The translations under genes were made by a program, and so were the position numbers. The notes under the pieces are model-generated. The model searched no databases. It was not told the origin of the DNA and was given only the letters and a program-made list of their open reading frames with translations. This document shows positions 27,162-36,637 of a stretch of 54,163 bases of DNA, piece after piece. Position 1 is the first letter of the stretch, and every line of letters starts with the position of its first letter. The DNA lies in NCBI RefSeq assembly GCF_024127895.1, contig NZ_JAMYBK010000029.1:1-54163 (forward strand), in the 5' to 3' direction. The DNA is from Pseudomonas guariconensis. GTDB lineage: Bacteria; Pseudomonadota; Gammaproteobacteria; Pseudomonadales; Pseudomonadaceae.

Positions 27162-30100
27162 TCAAACGGCTTGAGCGAATTGGCCTGCCTCGGGCACGCC
27201 CTCCTCCAGGGCCTCACGGGTCAGTTGCAGGACCAGGCGATGCTCGGCCGATTGCCGCTCCATCATCAGTACCTGCCATCGATCCGTGTAGTCCTGGCTC
27301 GTCAGGGCCGTGCTCAGGCTGTCGAGCTCGGAACCCCGCGCGGCGAAGTCCTCGCCGATCGCAGCGAAGGCTGCCGCGTGCCGTCGCTCCAGGTAGGTAC
27401 GCCAGAAGTCCCGTTCAGCGATGCTTTCGGCCAGGGCATCGGTCGCCTCCGCGCCCCGGACCGAGGCGAGCGCTGCCTGCTCGAGTTCGGGAGTGATTTC
27501 GGCAAGGCGCTCGAACCTCATCGTACGCGGCTGGGAAGGCAGGTCGAGGGCATGGGCCAGACGTACCCGGTAGCCGAGGATGACCTCCAGGACATCGGTA
27601 TCCGGGTCGCTCGCCAGCCGCTGCGCGGCATCCTGGTGAGCGAAGCCTTCCAAGGCCTCCAGGCGAAACAGACGCCGCCCCAGGTCCAGCAATCCTTGCC
27701 CCGATCGTCCGGCAGCGCCCTGCAGGTTGGCGTTGTGCACCAGGATCTGCAGTTGCACGCGGCTGAAGCGCTCCGCGGTACTGTCATGGCAACCCAGTTG
27801 CTCGCGAGCGTGGGCGAACACCGCCTGGCGAAGGTCGGTATCCTGTTCCACGGCGTCAAGCACACCCCAGACTTGCTCGGTGAGGTAGGCCCTGGCGTGG
27901 GTGAAGTCGCTGGTTTGGGTGAGATTGGCCAGCAACTGCAGCAGGTCCGTGCTGTCGGGGTCTTGCACCAAGCGGTTCCACAGCGCCGAACGTGCCGCGA
28001 ACTGGCCGGGATCGCCGACGGCAAGCCACAGGCTCCGGGCGCTGGCCACGTCCACTTCGCTGGCCCGGACAGCGTCATACGGGTCGCTCGTATACAACCG
28101 CGCGTACTCCTGGTGCGCCAAGGGATTGCGCAGCAGGTTGAAGCGGCTTCTGAAAGACCAGGGCGCTTGCAGCAGCTCAGGTGGCAATGTATCGATCTCG
28201 TTGTCGCTGAGGTCGACGACCGTCAACAGCCTGCACCGCTCCAGCCCCCTGGGCACGCTGATCAACCGGCAGTGTTTCAAACGCAGTACCGACAGGTTGG
28301 GCAACGACTGGAAGCGCAGTGCCGCTGAACGCAAAGGGTTGCGACTCAGGTCGAGCACGCGCAGGTTCGGTAACGCAGACAAGGCATCGGCGCCAGAGGG
28401 GCTCATGCGGATTCGATTGGACATCAGGCGCAACGTACGCAATTGGGTCAGTTGGCCAATGGCCGAGGGGATGGAGGTCAAACGGTTGTTGCCCAGGCTC
28501 AAAGTGCGCAAGGAGGTGAAGCACTGCAGGAAACCCGCGGGAACCTCTTCCAGCGCCGCCCCCGCCATCACCAATTCGGTGATATGGGAAAAGTCGCTGC
28601 CCGCCGGTAATTCCGGCAACTGGCCAATGTGCCAACCGCTCAGCTCCAGGGTCATGTCGCTGGCCAGCCCACCGGCCCCCTCGTAGCGCCACGCCGCCAG
28701 CAGGCGAGCCGCGAACTGCCGCCGCGAGGCATACCGCTCCGCTGTGCGCCCATCCGCCATCCACTGCGACAAGGCACTTTCGAGCTGCGCGTAGTTGCGC
28801 TCCTGGGCAAGCAAGCTCTCGAAAGGCGAGCCACTTTGCAACAGCAGCCTTTCCAGGTAGCGATCGACCTCCCGGTCATTGAGCCGTGGGTAAAGGGCAC
28901 GGATGCGGCCCCTGAGCACACTGGTAGAGGTTTCCCGTCTCGATACATTGCCGCCGAGCGGATAACCCACGCGCCCATCGGGCAGGCGCTTGCCGGGGCT
29001 GAACCAAGGCGTGCCGTCGCGCCAGCCAAGCAGGTTCAGAATATCCTTGCGTTCGCCGGGCAAGCCTTCGATCAGCTTCAACCGCAAGCCTTCTGCCGGG
29101 TCGTCGCCAGAAAGGCCCAACCGCTGCAGGTCGGTCGGGCGCAGCAGTGCCACCAATGCCTGGAAGATGCCCGCAGGCTCGCCTACCTGCGCTTCATGCT
29201 CCAGCCCATGGCTGTCGTAAAGGTGGAAGCGGCCTTGCCGGTGAACCAGGACCACGCGCCCCTCGGGTGCGCCTTGAGGGTTCAGTACGGCCAAAAGACG
29301 GCCACTCTCCGACCCTTCACGCAACTCGAGGTTGATCGCGCGCGGCCATCTGGACAGTCGCCGCAGCAAGGCGATGACCAGTTCCCCGGTGCCATTGGTG
29401 TAGGTGCTGCGCAGGAACAGGCCCTCCAAGGCGCGGTTCACCCTGGCCAGCCGCAGCAGGGTCCGTGCCTTCCTGGCGACCGCCAGAGGCACACGTGCCT
29501 CGACCTGGGCCACTTCGCGCAGAGCGGGATCCACGTCACGTACCGCCTCCCGGGCATAGCGCTCGGGGAGCCCGGGGAAATCGCGCCGAACCAGCGTCAC
29601 CAAGGCGTCTTGTGCCGACAGAGGCGCCGCCAGGTGCTCCAGCAATTCACCTCGCAGGTGCGAGGCGTCCTCCCGTAGCCAGGCGCCCAGTGCCTGCTCG
29701 TCCAGCCCTTGCGCTTGCGGATGCGCCACGCACCACTGGCGAATGGCCGGATCCTGGATAGCTCCGCCGGATTGATCGAGGGCATCGAGCTCGCGGCTGA
29801 TCCGGGCATCCGCAGCGAATCGCAGCAAGGTGTCACGCAGGTTGAACGGCGCAGGCCGCATCTCCACCAGCACACCCCGCAATTCCTCCTTGTCGACGCC
29901 CGCCACACGCAACACCTGCTCGGCCCGGGCTGGAGCCAAGGGCGGGTCCTGCGGCCACAGGCGATCGAGCATGTCGGCACGGTCATCCCACTGCCTGGGC
30001 TGCTCGAGGCGAAGACGCCAGGCACGCTCGCCATTGAACGCGAGCTGCGGCCCGAAGGCGTCGTCGCCTCGCGGATGGCGCAAACGCCAGGCCTGGTGCT

Positions 30101-31658
30101 CGTCGGGGCGATGGGCCTCGTAGTAGCATTGGTCCACACGCAGCCAGCGGCGCGTATCGCTGGCATAGAGCCCATCATCCCCAAGGGTGGCGTCTTCCGG
30201 GGTCGACGCGTAGACCTGCAAGTCACGATGCCACAGGCGCGATGACTCCTCCCCGGTGCCCACCGGCTCCAGCGCATCGACGAAAGCACTGCGGGCGAAC
30301 CCGCGCGCCACCAGGCTCACACCAGCGACCGTCGCCGCCGTGACGACGACGGCCTCCGCGACCCCGAGCATATGCTCCAGCGCCTCGTGCTGGTGCCCCT
30401 CATGCCAATCGACGGCCCCTTCGTAGACGTGGCCGAGGGTCTGCACGACCAACTCGCCGAACAGCACCATGCCCACCGCAGGAATGGCCAGACCGGCCAG
30501 CCCCAGCGCGACCAGGCCGATCTCCTTCCATTGGTTGAGCCGTGCTTCGGCGGCGAGATGATCGGCATCCGCGCTCGAAACGAGCTGCAGGCGGACATCG
30601 TCCTCGATGCGTTTGACCTGGCTTGCCGCCAGTGTGGCGAAGATATCGCCATGGACCACCGTACCTTCCAACTGCAGGTCGGGCTCATCGTCGAGCAGGC
30701 GCTTGTCGAGCGTCCCCAGGAACCCTGGGCGGTCCTTCAAGGCGATCAGTCGTGCGAAACGTTGGCGGCCATCCGCCTTGAGCAACTCGGCCGCCAGGAA
30801 ATCGTTCATCCCTGACACCGAGTCGAAATGGCGAAGGGGCTGTTCAGTGTCACTCGGCAGGTAGAGCACGACCCCGAGACTATCCCCATCGGCACTGCGC
30901 AACTGGATCTTCAAGCTCTGCGCAACGGAGGCCCCCAACATGTGCAGCTCACCGGCATACGCCTGTGCGAGCCCTTCCTCCTGGCCAGCCCCATCGTCCA
31001 GCAACCGCCGCAAGGCGGCCAGGTGCACCGTCTCGAGCTGTGCCTTGAGCGAGGCGAACTCGCATGCCAGGGCGAAGGCCGTACGCTGGTGGCGGGCCAG
31101 GGCCCGCTGGGCCACCGGGGTGAACAGACGCTCGAGCAGGTCGTGGTACTGCTTGCCCACGTCCTCGGCATGGCAACGTTGCGTGAAATCCTCCAGCGAG
31201 CTGAAAAGCACGGTCTCTTCGCCCTTCTTGACAAGGCCGCTGCCCTCGTAGAAAGGGTTGCCCGAGGGAAAGCCCTGCATCAGTCGCAACAACGCCGGGA
31301 AGCGGACATAACGCGGCTCATCCTCGGGCAGGCCACCGCCCGGGCTCACCGTGAAGCGACGCCTTACATCCAGCCATTCAAGATCATCGAGGGAGAACCC
31401 CGGCGGGATATCGGCCGCCAACAGGGCCGTGAACCGCTGGGCAGCGAACTGCCGTGGCGATACCAGGCCGGCGGTTGCCGCCGCCACCTGCGCCTGGCTA
31501 TGGCGGTGGGCCTCGAAGCAATCGCGCAATGCATTGATCTGTGCGGCGGATGCGCGTTTCAACCAGTCCGGCAGTTTCGCGGCGATGAAATCATCGGTGG
31601 CGGAAGCCAGCTTGCTGGCAAGCGCTGGCGGAAGTGAAGGTGGAGTGGGTTGCGTCAT
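27162..31658 (-). CDS. LRR protein with NEL-type E3 ubiquitin ligase domain, putative effector
   Basis: A 1498-residue protein. The large N-terminal region resembles the DUF6543 toxin-associated module and holds two hydrophobic stretches (about 378-410 and 433-453). Leucine-rich repeats follow at about 1005-1165 (LRTLSLGNNRLTSIPSAIGQL, LRVLDLSRNPLRS, VVDLSDNEIDTLP). The C-terminal part (about 1200-1498) aligns by eye with the NEL domain of Shigella IpaH and Salmonella SspH2: catalytic Cys1290 in a C-x-D motif (LGCHDST), then ILVHNA, LLDLGRRLFRLEALEGFA and FWRTYLE. NEL enzymes transfer ubiquitin inside eukaryotic cells. The start at 31658 has GAGGA upstream. No signal peptide or secretion cluster is adjacent, so the delivery route is unknown. 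Confidence 0.85.
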   Translation of the reverse strand: MTQPTPPSLPPALASKLASATDDFIAAKLPDWLKRASAAQINALRDCFEAHRHSQAQVAAATAGLVSPRQFAAQRFTALLAADIPPGFSLDDLEWLDVRRRFTVSPGGGLPEDEPRYVRFPALLRLMQGFPSGNPFYEGSGLVKKGEETVLFSSLEDFTQRCHAEDVGKQYHDLLERLFTPVAQRALARHQRTAFALACEFASLKAQLETVHLAALRRLLDDGAGQEEGLAQAYAGELHMLGASVAQSLKIQLRSADGDSLGVVLYLPSDTEQPLRHFDSVSGMNDFLAAELLKADGRQRFARLIALKDRPGFLGTLDKRLLDDEPDLQLEGTVVHGDIFATLAASQVKRIEDDVRLQLVSSADADHLAAEARLNQWKEIGLVALGLAGLAIPAVGMVLFGELVVQTLGHVYEGAVDWHEGHQHEALEHMLGVAEAVVVTAATVAGVSLVARGFARSAFVDALEPVGTGEESSRLWHRDLQVYASTPEDATLGDDGLYASDTRRWLRVDQCYYEAHRPDEHQAWRLRHPRGDDAFGPQLAFNGERAWRLRLEQPRQWDDRADMLDRLWPQDPPLAPARAEQVLRVAGVDKEELRGVLVEMRPAPFNLRDTLLRFAADARISRELDALDQSGGAIQDPAIRQWCVAHPQAQGLDEQALGAWLREDASHLRGELLEHLAAPLSAQDALVTLVRRDFPGLPERYAREAVRDVDPALREVAQVEARVPLAVARKARTLLRLARVNRALEGLFLRSTYTNGTGELVIALLRRLSRWPRAINLELREGSESGRLLAVLNPQGAPEGRVVLVHRQGRFHLYDSHGLEHEAQVGEPAGIFQALVALLRPTDLQRLGLSGDDPAEGLRLKLIEGLPGERKDILNLLGWRDGTPWFSPGKRLPDGRVGYPLGGNVSRRETSTSVLRGRIRALYPRLNDREVDRYLERLLLQSGSPFESLLAQERNYAQLESALSQWMADGRTAERYASRRQFAARLLAAWRYEGAGGLASDMTLELSGWHIGQLPELPAGSDFSHITELVMAGAALEEVPAGFLQCFTSLRTLSLGNNRLTSIPSAIGQLTQLRTLRLMSNRIRMSPSGADALSALPNLRVLDLSRNPLRSAALRFQSLPNLSVLRLKHCRLISVPRGLERCRLLTVVDLSDNEIDTLPPELLQAPWSFRSRFNLLRNPLAHQEYARLYTSDPYDAVRASEVDVASARSLWLAVGDPGQFAARSALWNRLVQDPDSTDLLQLLANLTQTSDFTHARAYLTEQVWGVLDAVEQDTDLRQAVFAHAREQLGCHDSTAERFSRVQLQILVHNANLQGAAGRSGQGLLDLGRRLFRLEALEGFAHQDAAQRLASDPDTDVLEVILGYRVRLAHALDLPSQPRTMRFERLAEITPELEQAALASVRGAEATDALAESIAERDFWRTYLERRHAAAFAAIGEDFAARGSELDSLSTALTSQDYTDRWQVLMMERQSAEHRLVLQLTREALEEGVPEAGQFAQAV

Positions 31659-31746
31659 GTCTGCATCCTCGCAGGTCGAAGGAGGCTCGACACTGATGCA
31701 ATCGCCCACTGCGCAGCAGAGGGAAAGGGAACATCCTCGGCCAGGC

Positions 31747-32766
31747 CTAGGGCGCAGTCCCCTGCAGGATCACATGACGGTAGTGGCCAGGATTGCAACC
31801 GAACCACTTGCGAAAGGCCTTGTAGAACGAGCTGCTGTCGGCGAAGCCGAGACGCTCGGCGATCTCGGTAAGCCCCAGGTCGACATCGGCCAGCCAGGCG
31901 ATGGCCAACTCGCGCCGCACGCTGTCCTTGAGCCCTTGGTAGGTCTGGCCTTCCTCGCCCAGGCGACGGCGCAGGGTCGAGACCGAGATGCACAAGGCGC
32001 TGGCCTGGCCTTCGGCATCGGGCCAGGCGCCTGGGTCGGCGCGCCGCAGTTGCTCACGGATGCGCCAGGCCAGGCTGGCCGGGTCGCGGTACTTGACCAG
32101 GATGTTGCCAGGCGCCTCGGCGAGGAAACGCTGCAGCTCCTCCTGGGTGCGCCGCAGCGGCAGGCCCAGGCAGTCGGCACTGATGATCATGCGTGTGCGT
32201 GGGCGGTCGAACTGCAGGTTCTCGGAAAACATCACCCGGTAGTCGTCGCAGAACGGCGGCTCGGCGCAACGCAGGTCGATGGCGAGGATCGGGATACGGC
32301 GCCCGGCCAGCCAGCAGGTCACGCCATGGATGATCATCCACAGGGTGAAGTAAGTGAAAGCGCGGCGCGGCGTATCGCGAGGCTCGCCGATGACGATCTC
32401 GGCCAGGCTCTGTTGGCGCACCAGGCTTGGCTGCAGGTCCTCGAGCATCAGCGAGAGAAACGCCAGGGCCGTTTCCAGGCCCTCGCCGAGGGTCGCTTGG
32501 GCCATGCTCGCACGGCACAGGAAGGCCAGGCTGCCACTGCGCAGGCCACGCGGGTCCATGGCGAAGAATTCGTCATTGCAGCGCCGCGCCAGCAAGCGCC
32601 AGAGCCGGGCATAGGCCTCGGCGCTCACCCGCGCCTCGGGCAGGTCGAGCAGGGATGCATCAATGCCCGCCCTGGCCAGCAGCGGCGCATCGGCTTGCCC
32701 CGCCGGGCGGGTCTGCAACAGGGCTTCACGCACCAGTTGCATTGAAATGGTGTCTTTCTCGCTCAT
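31747..32766 (-). CDS. AraC-family transcriptional regulator
   Basis: A 339-residue regulator with an N-terminal arabinose-binding-like domain (about 25-205) and a C-terminal AraC helix-turn-helix (about 240-333; LAIAWLADVDLGLTEIAERLGFADSSSFYKAFRKWFGCNPGHYR). The ATG at 32766 (MSEKDTISMQL) gives the family N-terminus; the frame extends to 32922 without a better start. It lies 88 bp upstream of the NEL effector gene in the same direction and upstream of the acyl-CoA operon, so it could control either. No ligand can be inferred. Confidence 0.82.
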   Translation of the reverse strand: MSEKDTISMQLVREALLQTRPAGQADAPLLARAGIDASLLDLPEARVSAEAYARLWRLLARRCNDEFFAMDPRGLRSGSLAFLCRASMAQATLGEGLETALAFLSLMLEDLQPSLVRQQSLAEIVIGEPRDTPRRAFTYFTLWMIIHGVTCWLAGRRIPILAIDLRCAEPPFCDDYRVMFSENLQFDRPRTRMIISADCLGLPLRRTQEELQRFLAEAPGNILVKYRDPASLAWRIREQLRRADPGAWPDAEGQASALCISVSTLRRRLGEEGQTYQGLKDSVRRELAIAWLADVDLGLTEIAERLGFADSSSFYKAFRKWFGCNPGHYRHVILQGTAP

Positions 32767-32923
32767 CGGCCATCCAGCGCCAGTGGTTTCAGCCGGCCAT
32801 CTTAGGCCCGCCATGGAAAAACGCCAGCCGGTGAGTGTTTTGGAGCCGTGCCATTTGGGGCCGCTTCGCGCCCCAGTGTCACTCATTGAGGCAAGTCCAC
32901 TCACACACGCTCTTGCAGGCACC

Positions 32924-33787
32924 TCACAGGCTGGCAGCCAACCCCAGGAACGTCTGGATCAAGCGCAGTTCACGACGCCGCTCCAGGCAACCGATCATGT
33001 GCCGGTTGACCAGCCCATCGCCCGCCAGCGGCCGCGCCACCACCCGCGGATCATGGGCCACCTCCACCGACGAGACGATGCCGATGCCGAGCTGCGCCGC
33101 CACCGCCTCGGTGACCGCTTCGCGGCTGTCCAGCTCCAGCAGCACCCGCGGCTGCACCTTGGCCAGTGCGCAGGCCTGGTCGAAGGTCCGCCGGGTGATG
33201 GAGCTGGGCTCGCGCAACACCATGATCTGCCGGTCCAGCTCAGCCATGGGCAGGTCGCCCGTCTCGCTCGCCCAGGGATGCCCGACCGGCAGTTGGGCAC
33301 ACAGGCGCGACTCGCCCAGGCTCTGCAGGTACAGCCCCTTGCGCGGCTCGGCCTCGGTCAGCACGGCCACGTCGGCATGCTCCGAAAGCAATGCGGCCAG
33401 GGTCTCCTGGGCATTGCCCAGGCGCAGGTTGACGGTGATGCCCGGGTAACGCGCCCGCAGCAGGCCGAGCATCGACATGATCCAGTGCGGGCCATCAGCG
33501 GCGACTTCCAGGCGTCCGGTGAGCAATTGGCGATTGGCCTCGAGCATGGCCTGGGCCTCCTCGGCCAGGCTGAACATGGCGCGGGTGATGGCCGCCAGCC
33601 GCGTACCCTCTTCGGTAAGCTCGACCCGGCGCGCGGTGCGCCGCAGCAAGGTGATCTGGTAGTGCTCTTCCAGGGCCTTGACGTGCCCGGTCACCGCCGG
33701 CTGGCTGATGAACAAGCGCGCCGCAGCGCGGGTGAAGCTGCCCTCGCGGGCCACGGCATCGAAGGCACGCAACTGGAACAAGTTCAT
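32924..33787 (-). CDS. LysR-family regulator of the phnWX locus
   Basis: A 287-residue LysR protein with winged HTH (MNLFQLRAFDAVAREGSFTRAAARLFISQPAVTGHVKAL) and a substrate-binding domain (about 90-285; LEVAADGPHWIMSMLG, LRLGNAQETLAALLSEHADVAV). It is divergent from phnW with a 113-bp gap containing a LysR-type dyad. Divergent LysR regulators next to phnWX typically activate 2-aminoethylphosphonate use, and that role is inferred here. Confidence 0.88.
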   Translation of the reverse strand: MNLFQLRAFDAVAREGSFTRAAARLFISQPAVTGHVKALEEHYQITLLRRTARRVELTEEGTRLAAITRAMFSLAEEAQAMLEANRQLLTGRLEVAADGPHWIMSMLGLLRARYPGITVNLRLGNAQETLAALLSEHADVAVLTEAEPRKGLYLQSLGESRLCAQLPVGHPWASETGDLPMAELDRQIMVLREPSSITRRTFDQACALAKVQPRVLLELDSREAVTEAVAAQLGIGIVSSVEVAHDPRVVARPLAGDGLVNRHMIGCLERRRELRLIQTFLGLAASL

Positions 33788-33802
33788 ATCTATCGGCCTG
33801 AC

Positions 33803-33817
33803 TTATGGCTGGCATAA
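33803..33817. promoter_or_regulatory. LysR-type operator candidate (T-N11-A dyad)
   Basis: TTATGgctggCATAA is a perfect 5-5-5 dyad containing T-N11-A, 16 bp upstream of the LysR gene start. A second inverted repeat (CAATTTG at 33825-33831, CAAATTG at 33845-33851) lies nearer phnW. Together they resemble a recognition site for autoregulation plus an activation site. Confidence 0.5.
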
Positions 33818-33900
33818 CGACAAACAATTTGAATGATGGGGCGGCAAATTGCAACTTACACACCGTAGATTCAGCCCACCCGCTTGCGAGGAAAAACGGA

Positions 33901-35007
33901 ATGAGCAATGCCCCGATCCTGCTGACCCCCGGCCCACTGACCACCTCGTCCCGCACCCGCCAAGCCATGCTGGTGGACTGGGGTTCCTGGGACCGCGACT
34001 TCAACCAACTGACCGCCAGCGTCTGCGAGCAGTTGCTGGCCATCATCAACGGCAGTGCCAGCCACCACTGCGTCCCCCTGCAAGGCAGCGGCACCTTCGC
34101 CGTGGAAGCGGCGATCGGTACCCTGGTACCGCGTGACGGCAAGGTCCTGGTGCTGATCAACGGTGCCTACGGCCAGCGCCTGGCGAAGATCTGCAAAGTC
34201 CTGGGCCGCGCCTACAGCACCTTCGAGACCGCCGAGGATCAACCCACCACCGCTGCCGACGTCGACCGCCTGCTGGCCGCCGACCCTGCCGTGACCCACG
34301 TGGCTCTGATCCACTGCGAGACCAGCACCGGCATCCTCAACCCGCTGCCCGAGATCGCCCAGGTAGTCCAGCGCCACGGCAAGCGCCTTGTCATCGACGC
34401 CATGAGCTCCTTCGGCGCCCTGCCGATCGATGCCCGCGAGGTGCCGTTCGAGGCGCTGATCGCTGCCTCCGGCAAATGCCTGGAAGGCGTACCGGGCATG
34501 GGCTTCGTCTTCGCCGAGAAGAACGCGCTGGCCGCCGCCGAAGGCAACGCCCACTCCCTGGCGATGGACCTGCAGGACCAGCAGGCGTACATGGCCAAGA
34601 CCGGCCAGTGGCGCTTCACCCCGCCGACCCACGTGGTCGCCGCCCTGCATGAGGCCCTGCTGCAGTACAGCGAGGAAGGCGGCCTGCCGGCCCGCCACCA
34701 GCGCTACGCCGACAACTGCAAGACCCTGCTCGACGGCATGGCCCAGCTTGGTCTGCGCAGCTTCCTGCCGGCCGAGATCCAGGCCCCGATCATCGTCACC
34801 TTCCATGCCCCGCGCGATGCCCGCTACCAGTTCAAGGACTTCTACGAGCGGGTCAAGGCCAAGGGCTTCATTCTCTATCCGGGCAAGCTGACCCAGGTGG
34901 AAACCTTCCGCGTCGGTTGCATCGGCGTGGTCGGGCCCGATGGCATGCAGGCCGCCGTCGATGCCGTGGCCGAAGTGCTGCGGGAAATGGAAGTACTGGA
35001 CATCTGA
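33901..35007 (+). CDS. phnW: 2-aminoethylphosphonate:pyruvate aminotransferase
   Basis: A 368-residue PLP enzyme that converts 2-aminoethylphosphonate and pyruvate to phosphonoacetaldehyde and alanine. The start LLTPGPLTTSSRTRQAMLVDWGSWD, the QGSGTFAVEA phosphate-binding segment, the Asp of VIDAMSSFGA and the Schiff-base Lys192 (ASGKCLEGVPG) are family marks. ATG at 33901 fits the family; earlier in-frame codons lie in the operator region. It precedes phnX in an operon under the divergent LysR regulator. Confidence 0.94.
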   Translation: MSNAPILLTPGPLTTSSRTRQAMLVDWGSWDRDFNQLTASVCEQLLAIINGSASHHCVPLQGSGTFAVEAAIGTLVPRDGKVLVLINGAYGQRLAKICKVLGRAYSTFETAEDQPTTAADVDRLLAADPAVTHVALIHCETSTGILNPLPEIAQVVQRHGKRLVIDAMSSFGALPIDAREVPFEALIAASGKCLEGVPGMGFVFAEKNALAAAEGNAHSLAMDLQDQQAYMAKTGQWRFTPPTHVVAALHEALLQYSEEGGLPARHQRYADNCKTLLDGMAQLGLRSFLPAEIQAPIIVTFHAPRDARYQFKDFYERVKAKGFILYPGKLTQVETFRVGCIGVVGPDGMQAAVDAVAEVLREMEVLDI

Positions 35008-35045
35008 ATTTCGCCCTCGACCCGAACCCCAAGGAAATCGCGCAC

Positions 35046-35873
35046 ATGAACTACAGCAACCCCACCCAGCTGCAAGCCGCCATCCTCGACTGGGCCGGCA
35101 CCGTGGTCGACTTCGGCTCCTTCGCCCCGACCCAGATCTTCGTCGAGGCCTTCGCCGAGTTCGATGTCGAAGTCTCCATCGACGAAGCTCGCGGCCCGAT
35201 GGGCATGGGCAAGTGGGACCACATCCGTACCCTGTGCAACCAGCCGGAAATCGCCGAACGCTACCGCAAGGTGTTCGGCCGCACCCCGACCGACGATGAC
35301 GTCACCGCCATCTACGAACGCTTCATGCCCTTGCAGATCGAGAAGATCGCCGTGCACTCGGCGCTGATCCCTGGCGCCCTGGAGACCCTCACCGGCCTGC
35401 GCAAGGACGGCCTGAAGATCGGCTCCTGCTCGGGCTACCCGAAGGTGGTGATGGACAAGGTGGTGGAACTGGCCAAGCAGAACGGCTATGTCGCCGACCA
35501 CGTGGTGGCCACCGACGAAACCCCGAACGGCCGCCCTTGGCCGGCCCAGGCCCTGGCCAACGTGATCGCCCTGGGCATCGACGACGTGGCCGCCTGCGTC
35601 AAGGTCGACGACACCGTGCCGGGCATCCTCGAAGGCCGTCGCGCGGGCATGTGGACTGTGGCCCTGGTGTGCTCGGGCAATGCCCTGGGCCTGACCTGGG
35701 AAGGCTACCGGGCCCTGAGCGCGGAAAAACTGGAGAGCGAGCGCAAGCGCATCCACGCGCTGTTCGAAGGCTCGCGCCCGCACTACCTGATCGACACCAT
35801 CAATGAGCTGCCCGAGGTGATCGCCGACATCAACCGGCGCCTGGCCAAGGGCGAGATGCCGCAGGCGTCGTAA
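35046..35873 (+). CDS. phnX: phosphonoacetaldehyde hydrolase (phosphonatase)
   Basis: A 275-residue HAD-superfamily enzyme that cleaves the C-P bond of phosphonoacetaldehyde to acetaldehyde and phosphate. The nucleophile Asp15 (AAILDWAGTVVDFG), the Schiff-base Lys56 (GPMGMGKWDH), SCSGYPKVV and the acidic VKVDDTVPGI loop are visible. ATG at 35046 follows AAGGAAATCGCGCAC. It completes the phosphonatase route with phnW; no phosphonate transporter is in the window. Confidence 0.94.
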   Translation: MNYSNPTQLQAAILDWAGTVVDFGSFAPTQIFVEAFAEFDVEVSIDEARGPMGMGKWDHIRTLCNQPEIAERYRKVFGRTPTDDDVTAIYERFMPLQIEKIAVHSALIPGALETLTGLRKDGLKIGSCSGYPKVVMDKVVELAKQNGYVADHVVATDETPNGRPWPAQALANVIALGIDDVAACVKVDDTVPGILEGRRAGMWTVALVCSGNALGLTWEGYRALSAEKLESERKRIHALFEGSRPHYLIDTINELPEVIADINRRLAKGEMPQAS

Positions 35874-35890
35874 GCGTCGCAAGGCATGCC

Positions 35891-35909
35891 GGGGCCGCAA
35901 AGCGGCCCC
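35891..35909. terminator. hairpin between convergent phnX and FMN reductase genes
   Basis: GGGGCCGC, loop AAA, GCGGCCCC: a perfect 8-bp stem 17 bp after the phnX stop and 15 bp after the convergent gene. There is no T-run, so it may be a REP-type end rather than an intrinsic terminator. Confidence 0.5.
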
Positions 35910-35924
35910 AGCAGCCTGAGCCAG

Positions 35925-36482
35925 TCAGACCGCGCGATTGAGCTTCACCCAGGCTGCGAACTTGTCGATGAACGCCTGCAGGAACGGCCGGGTCTTGTCG
36001 TTGAGCTTGCCGGAATCCTCGAACAGGCTGGCCGCCCCACCAATGTACGCCTCGGGCATCTGCATGCACGGCATGTCTAGGAACACCAGCGACTGGCGCA
36101 CGGCATGGTTGGCACCGAAACCGCCAATGGCGCCCGGCGAGACACTCACCACCGCCGCCGGCTTGCCGCTCCAGGCACTCTGCCCATAGGGTCGCGACCC
36201 CACGTCGATGGCGTTCTTCAGGCCCCCGGGTACGGAACGGTTGTATTCGGGCGTGACGAACAGCACCGCGTCGCTGCGGCGGATCTCCTCGCGAAAACGC
36301 TTCCAGGCATCGGGCGCATTGGCCTCGACATCCTCGTTGTACAGCGGCAGGTCGCCGATCTCGACGATTTTCAGGGCAAGGCTGGAGGGTGCAAGCTCTG
36401 CAAGGGCGCGGGCGACCTTGCGGTTGTAGGAGTCCTTGCGCAAGCTACCGACGACGACCGCTACCGAATAGACCTGACTCAT
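35925..36482 (-). CDS. NAD(P)H-dependent FMN reductase
   Basis: A 185-residue flavodoxin-like reductase of the ChrR/YieF type. The FMN phosphate loop VVVGSLRKDSYNRKVARAL, the LFVTPEYNRSVPGGLKNAIDVGSRP segment and SVSPGAIGGFGA are conserved. Relatives reduce quinones and chromate by two electrons and protect against oxidative stress. Start at 36482 gives family length. It stands alone. Confidence 0.88.
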   Translation of the reverse strand: MSQVYSVAVVVGSLRKDSYNRKVARALAELAPSSLALKIVEIGDLPLYNEDVEANAPDAWKRFREEIRRSDAVLFVTPEYNRSVPGGLKNAIDVGSRPYGQSAWSGKPAAVVSVSPGAIGGFGANHAVRQSLVFLDMPCMQMPEAYIGGAASLFEDSGKLNDKTRPFLQAFIDKFAAWVKLNRAV

Positions 36483-36637
36483 GGCGATTTGCAACCTCTG
36501 CTGGAAATAAGACGTTGTAGTTATAGATGACTGCGTCCTGCCCCCAGAGTTTTTTTCCTGATTGCGGAAAACTTCCCCCCTGCTCCGCTGGTCTATGCCT
36601 ACAGATATTTCCCCAAATTTCAGAGGTTTTCGCTCAA

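Noticed and set aside
24261..28328. 1355-codon open frame antisense to the operon and NEL gene
   Set aside because: It crosses several real genes and an intergenic gap; composition is that of a low-stop reverse frame.
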